64,000 nt of DNA from CAWDXG01 sp963822115 (GTDB taxonomy: Bacteria > Myxococcota_A > Polyangia > Polyangiales > Polyangiaceae): assembly GCA_963822115.1 (NCBI GenBank), contig CAWGGM010000021.1, forward strand, positions 124,001-188,000. Direction: 5' to 3'. The notes under the pieces are model-generated. The model did not search any database. It worked only from the letters and a program-made list of their open reading frames with translations, and was not told the origin of the DNA. The translations under genes were made by a program, and so were the position numbers. Below are positions 60,433-64,000 of this stretch, in pieces. The number at the start of each line of letters is the position of its first letter. Positions within the stretch are counted from its first letter, which is position 1.

Positions 60433-61680
60433 CTACGCCACTTCCGCCGCCAGCCGCTTCGAGCGCAGGATGAGCGAGCCGAGAGAGGCGAACACGGTCA
60501 CGCCGACGACGCCGAGGCCGGCTTCGGTGAGCAGCATGTCGGGGGCGCCGTAGTGACCGGCTACGGAACCGAGCAAGAGGCCCAACCACCAGATGGGGAA
60601 GTTCGAGAGCGAGGCGTAGACGTTGTATTTGGTGGCGCCGGAGCCGGGGCCCATGGCGTCGAGCACGACGGCGGTGAACGCCGACCACGCGAGCCCGACA
60701 CCGAACGCATAGGCGAGGTTGAAGCCGATGTACGCCGCGGCGGTGGGCGGGAACAGCGCCATGCCCGTCGCGATCAGGCCGAGGAAGATGCCGATACCCA
60801 GGTAGGCCGCGCGCGGATGGAAGCGGTCGCACAGCCAGCCGCCGCCGAAGGCGCCGACAATCGTCACGCCGCCCGCGAACAGCCCCTGCACCAGCGCGAC
60901 CTCGGTCGCTCCCGCGTGCCAGTACGCCGCAACCTTGGCCTGGGTGAGCACGCCCTGGGCGGCGCCGGTGCCGACCGGCATCACGCACAGCAGCGCCGCC
61001 AGCAATCCGCCGCGCGTCTTGAGCATCTGCTTGAGATCGCCGATGACACCCTTCACGGCAGCCAGCGCGCTGCCCGCCGAGCTGTGCTGCGCTTCGATGC
61101 GCGGCACGAGCCGGAGCGCGAAACAGCACACCATGAACAGCGCCGCCATGATCGCGCCGGCCATCCACGGCTTCGGCAGGTGGATCATCAGCGTCAGGCC
61201 GAGCGCGCCGCCCAGTGCATTGGCCCCCAGGTTTCCCGCCTGGAACCACGCGCTCACGCGCCCCGCTTCCTCGGGCTGGGTGATGTTCGAGATCATCGCC
61301 TCGACCGCCATACCGACCACAGAGTTGATCAGGCTGCCGAGCGCGATGATCGCCAGCAGAATGCCGAGCGTCGCGGGACCGAGCGGCAGCGCCGCCATCG
61401 CGAACACGGCCCCCGCCGACAGGCCAGTCGAGATCACGTACCAGGCACGCGGCGACAGCGTCACGTCGATCGCCGGCGCCCACAGCCACTTCATCCACTG
61501 CGTCAGCATCGACGCGCCGGTCAAGAGCGCGCCCTCGCCAATCGACAGCCCGTGCTTGGTCGCCAGGAACGTCAGCGCGATGGTGACGAAGCCCGAGAAC
61601 GCCCCGAACGGAAGGTACAGGATGCTCCAGACCGAAGGATGGGGCGAACGGGGATTGTCCAAGCGGCGACGGCGTAGCAC
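60433..61680 (-). CDS. MFS transporter, AmpG/PAT-like
   Basis: A 415-residue membrane protein with about twelve hydrophobic helices. SILYLPFGAFSGFVTIALTF near the start and QWMKWLWAPAIDV following fit the PAT/AmpG branch (muropeptide or acetyl-CoA transporters) better than classical drug pumps. GGGWLCDRF marks the inter-domain loop. Substrate is unknown. Its start lies 60 bp from the stop of the Cys-rich lipoprotein gene upstream on the same strand. Confidence 0.8.
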   Translation of the reverse strand: MLRRRRLDNPRSPHPSVWSILYLPFGAFSGFVTIALTFLATKHGLSIGEGALLTGASMLTQWMKWLWAPAIDVTLSPRAWYVISTGLSAGAVFAMAALPLGPATLGILLAIIALGSLINSVVGMAVEAMISNITQPEEAGRVSAWFQAGNLGANALGGALGLTLMIHLPKPWMAGAIMAALFMVCCFALRLVPRIEAQHSSAGSALAAVKGVIGDLKQMLKTRGGLLAALLCVMPVGTGAAQGVLTQAKVAAYWHAGATEVALVQGLFAGGVTIVGAFGGGWLCDRFHPRAAYLGIGIFLGLIATGMALFPPTAAAYIGFNLAYAFGVGLAWSAFTAVVLDAMGPGSGATKYNVYASLSNFPIWWLGLLLGSVAGHYGAPDMLLTEAGLGVVGVTVFASLGSLILRSKRLAAEVA

Positions 61681-61740
61681 GAGTTCATGGCCGGGGGATC
61701 CGGAACGGAGCTCGACGCGGCGCGGCGCGGAATTCCGGCC

Positions 61741-63222
61741 CTAGAGGCAGGCGCCCTTCGTGCACCTGGACGCGCAGCACTCGCTGTTCGCGGCACAGGC
61801 CGCGCCGGTAGGCTTGCAGCAGAGCGCGTAGGCACCGCACACGCCCGGGCTGCAGCAGTCGCTGTCGACCGTGCACGTCGAGTCTATGGCGCTGCACTGG
61901 CACTTGCCGCCTGTGCATTGGTGGTTGCAGCAGTCGGTGACGACACTGGAGCCGCAGTTGGCGCCCGGTGCGCCGCACGCGCACTGGCCGTTCTGGCAGC
62001 TGCCGCTACAGCAGTCCGAGTTGCTGCTGCACGAGGCATACTGCCCGAGGCAGCACTTGCCACCGAGGCAGATGTCTCCGGTGCAACAGGCCGCGTTCGC
62101 GCCGCAAGCTGCACCGTGCGGCGCGCAGCACTGACCCGAGTCGCACTGCAGCCCTGCGCAGCAGCCACCGGCGCTGCACAGGCTGCCGGACTGTCCGCAG
62201 CACGTTCCCTGCGCCGCACAGCTGTAGCCCGAACAGCAGTCGCCCGCGCTGGAGCACTTTACCAGACTCTTTCCACAACACTGTCCGTTGACACAGCCGC
62301 CGGAGCAGCACTGCTTCGAGTTGGTGCACGCGCCGCCGGGCGGGCTGCACGTCGCGCACAGCGAGGCCTGGCAGGTCATGCCGGAGCAGCAATCCCCGCC
62401 GGAGCAGGCTTCGCCGGCGTTGCCGCAGCACTTGCCGCCGACGCACCCGCCCGAGCAGCAGTCCGCGCCGCTCGCGCAGCTGGCGTCTTTCGCCGCGCAC
62501 TGCTTGAGGTGGCACTGCCCACCCTGGCACGACATGCCCGAGCAGCAGGGCGAGCTGGCCGAGCACGCCGCGCCGAGCGCGCTGCAAGCGCAGACGCCGC
62601 TTTCGCAGGCAAGATCTGCACAGCAATCGGCGTTGCTCGCACACGACTGCCCTTGCTGGGTGCACGTGCAGGCGCCGGATGCGCAGTGGAAGCCCGCGCA
62701 GCAGTCCGAGCTCTTCGTGCAGCTGGCGGCATCGCCGCCGCACGCCACGCAGGCGCTGCCGTTGCATTCGAACCCGCTGCAACAATCAGGACCGGACGTT
62801 GCGTTGCACGCCTCGCCCGCCTTGCTGCACTTCGACACGCACTTCTCGGTGTCGATGTCGCACTTGAAGCCCGAGCAGCAGTCGTTGTCCACCTGGCAAC
62901 GCGCTTCGCCGAGCCCGCAGGCCGTCGCGCAGACGCCGCTCAGCTCGTCGCACCCGAGCCTTGCGCAGCAGTTGCTCGAGGTGGCGCAGGGCTCGCCCGC
63001 GGCCAGGCAGTGCGTCGGCGCGCCCGAACCGCCCGAACCACCCGAGCCGCTCGCGCCCCCCGAACCCGCGGTTCCCGCGTCCTGTGCGCAGGCGGCACCC
63101 ACGCACGCCCCGGGTGGCACCTGCGGCCCCGAGCTGCAGCTCGCCGCGAGCGCGAACAGCAGAGCCACAAGCGCTGCGGCCGACGCATGGCGCAGCCACC
63201 CCGCGCCGAGCCCGCGCGGCAT
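61741..63222 (-). CDS. Large Cys-rich repeat lipoprotein
   Basis: A 493-residue protein with a lipoprotein signal (FALAASCSSG), a Gly/Ser linker and then about twelve consecutive repeats built on C-x4-6-CC-xG-x2-C-x4-C (for example CATSSNCCARLGC, CSSNSDCCSGSCQNGQC). Cysteines make up a large share of the chain, giving a disulfide-rod-like extracellular protein. I use the ATG at 63222 because AGGAG is ten bases before it; an ATG at 63231 is too close to that element. Its start shares bases with the stop of the upstream paralogue (TGATG). Confidence 0.82.
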   Translation of the reverse strand: MPRGLGAGWLRHASAAALVALLFALAASCSSGPQVPPGACVGAACAQDAGTAGSGGASGSGGSGGSGAPTHCLAAGEPCATSSNCCARLGCDELSGVCATACGLGEARCQVDNDCCSGFKCDIDTEKCVSKCSKAGEACNATSGPDCCSGFECNGSACVACGGDAASCTKSSDCCAGFHCASGACTCTQQGQSCASNADCCADLACESGVCACSALGAACSASSPCCSGMSCQGGQCHLKQCAAKDASCASGADCCSGGCVGGKCCGNAGEACSGGDCCSGMTCQASLCATCSPPGGACTNSKQCCSGGCVNGQCCGKSLVKCSSAGDCCSGYSCAAQGTCCGQSGSLCSAGGCCAGLQCDSGQCCAPHGAACGANAACCTGDICLGGKCCLGQYASCSSNSDCCSGSCQNGQCACGAPGANCGSSVVTDCCNHQCTGGKCQCSAIDSTCTVDSDCCSPGVCGAYALCCKPTGAACAANSECCASRCTKGACL

Positions 63223-63980
63223 CACGAGCATACTCCTGATGTGCAGGAAAGCCCCGGACAACAGTCGCTGTCCGTGACGCAGGTGTAGTTCTTCTCGCCA
63301 CAATGCACGCAGGCCGTGCCCTTGCAGACCAACCCGGCACAGCACTTGATGCCCGCGGCGGCATCGCAGGCCCCGTACGCAGTGCTGCAGATCGGCGTGC
63401 ACTTTCCGGCGTCGCACTCCAGCCCCGAGCAGCACTCCTGTTGCGACTGGCAGGGCGTCCCTGCCGAGCTACACCCCGACGCGCACTTGTCCGTGGCACC
63501 CGCGTGCGAACAGAAGAGGCCGGCGCAGCAGTCGTTCGAGCCGCCACACTGCTCGCCCACCTTGTTGCAGCGCGGCGCGACGCACTTGCCGCCGATGCAG
63601 TCCTGCGAGCAGCAGTCGAAGTATTCCGTGCAATCGGCGCCCACCGGCCGGCACATGTCCAGGCACTGCCCGAGCTTGCACGCCAGGCCGTCGCAGCACT
63701 CCGAGTCGCCCGCGCAAGGGTAGCCGACCGACTTGCACTGGCACGTGCCCATGCACAGGCCCGAGCAGCACTCCGCACCTGCACCGCACGACTTGTACAG
63801 CGGAAGGCATGCGCCGCCGCCGGACGCGCCCGCTCCTACCGCCACTGGCGCTCCCGGCGGCCCCGAGCTGCAGCTCGCCGCGCCCAGGAGCAGCGCCGTC
63901 ACGAACAGCGCGGCCAGACTGCGGCTCCACCGGGAAACCCCGCGCCGACCAGGACCATCCGCGCCCCAACCAAGCCTCAC
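63222..63980 (-). CDS. Cys-rich repeat lipoprotein, paralogue of the neighbour
   Basis: A 252-residue protein with a GTG start at 63980 (an in-frame stop lies just upstream). The signal ends LLLGAASCSSG, and a short linker is followed by about six of the same CC-containing repeats (CGAGAECCSGLC, CAGDSECCDGLAC, CGGSNDCCAGLFC). It closely resembles the downstream gene in plan but is half as long, so the two arose by duplication and repeat expansion. The pair is translationally coupled. Confidence 0.82.
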   Translation of the reverse strand: MRLGWGADGPGRRGVSRWSRSLAALFVTALLLGAASCSSGPPGAPVAVGAGASGGGACLPLYKSCGAGAECCSGLCMGTCQCKSVGYPCAGDSECCDGLACKLGQCLDMCRPVGADCTEYFDCCSQDCIGGKCVAPRCNKVGEQCGGSNDCCAGLFCSHAGATDKCASGCSSAGTPCQSQQECCSGLECDAGKCTPICSTAYGACDAAAGIKCCAGLVCKGTACVHCGEKNYTCVTDSDCCPGLSCTSGVCS

Positions 63981-64000
63981 CGGAACAGGCTACAGGCTGC

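Overview
This 64 kb window is high-GC, densely packed bacterial chromosome. Several marks point to a myxobacterium (Myxococcota, probably Polyangia-like). These are a MYXO-CTERM-type C-terminal sorting tail (GH-A hydrolase, 12493-13848), many lipoproteins with Gly/Thr/Ser-rich low-complexity linkers, two Cys-rich tandem-repeat lipoproteins, two eukaryote-like Ser/Thr kinases, an enhancer-binding sigma-54 activator, several hybrid histidine kinases and an ether-lipid-type FAD synthase. The assignment is inference; no rRNA or tRNA gene was seen.

Layout. 1-3.2 kb: a class III alcohol dehydrogenase cut by the window edge, then a translationally coupled SDR/radical-SAM pair. Between these and the next operon lies a non-coding stretch with a group II intron domain V-like hairpin and a strong terminator. 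3.5-12.5 kb: a minus-strand respiratory module made of a sigma-54 activator, a 12-haem cytochrome c, a Tat-exported molybdopterin oxidoreductase, a four-cluster Fe-S subunit, an NrfD-type membrane subunit and two YeeE/YedE proteins, the second fused to a rhodanese-like domain. A -24/-12 promoter (9111-9126) with upstream inverted repeats explains how the activator could switch on the Mo-enzyme genes. Sulfur-compound respiration (polysulfide/thiosulfate/tetrathionate class) is the best guess.

12.5-25.6 kb: secreted hydrolase, CoA-binding protein, SMI1/KNR4 protein, aldo/keto reductase, PAS hybrid kinase, lipase-like lipoprotein, alkyl-DHAP-synthase-like flavoprotein, QueD, a BFD-type [2Fe-2S] protein, a lipoprotein with eleven 18-bp repeats, and a TlpA-like thioredoxin. 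25.6-31 kb: a PAS hybrid kinase, a RegB/RegA-type redox two-component system and a Ser/Thr kinase. 31-33 kb: a RES/Xre toxin-antitoxin pair with a recognisable promoter, divergent from ttcA. 33-45 kb: membrane TPR glycosyltransferase-like protein, SagB-type nitroreductase lipoprotein, a second radical SAM protein, LeuA-like synthase, amino-acid dehydrogenase and a DUF4846 protein.

45-64 kb: a 1303-residue kinase/cyclase-like/AAA/TPR regulator, an orphan DNA methyltransferase, a fluoride riboswitch with crcB and a DUF190 gene, a lone receiver, a DUF2267 protein, a receiver-EAL protein, an ECF sigma/NrsF anti-sigma pair, a DUF255-aldo/keto-reductase fusion of 1202 residues, two tiny divergent zinc-ribbon membrane proteins, an AmpG-like transporter and two tandem Cys-rich lipoproteins. 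The strongest regulatory findings are the fluoride riboswitch with its competing hairpin, the sigma-54 promoter, the toxin-antitoxin promoter and the domain V-like RNA.
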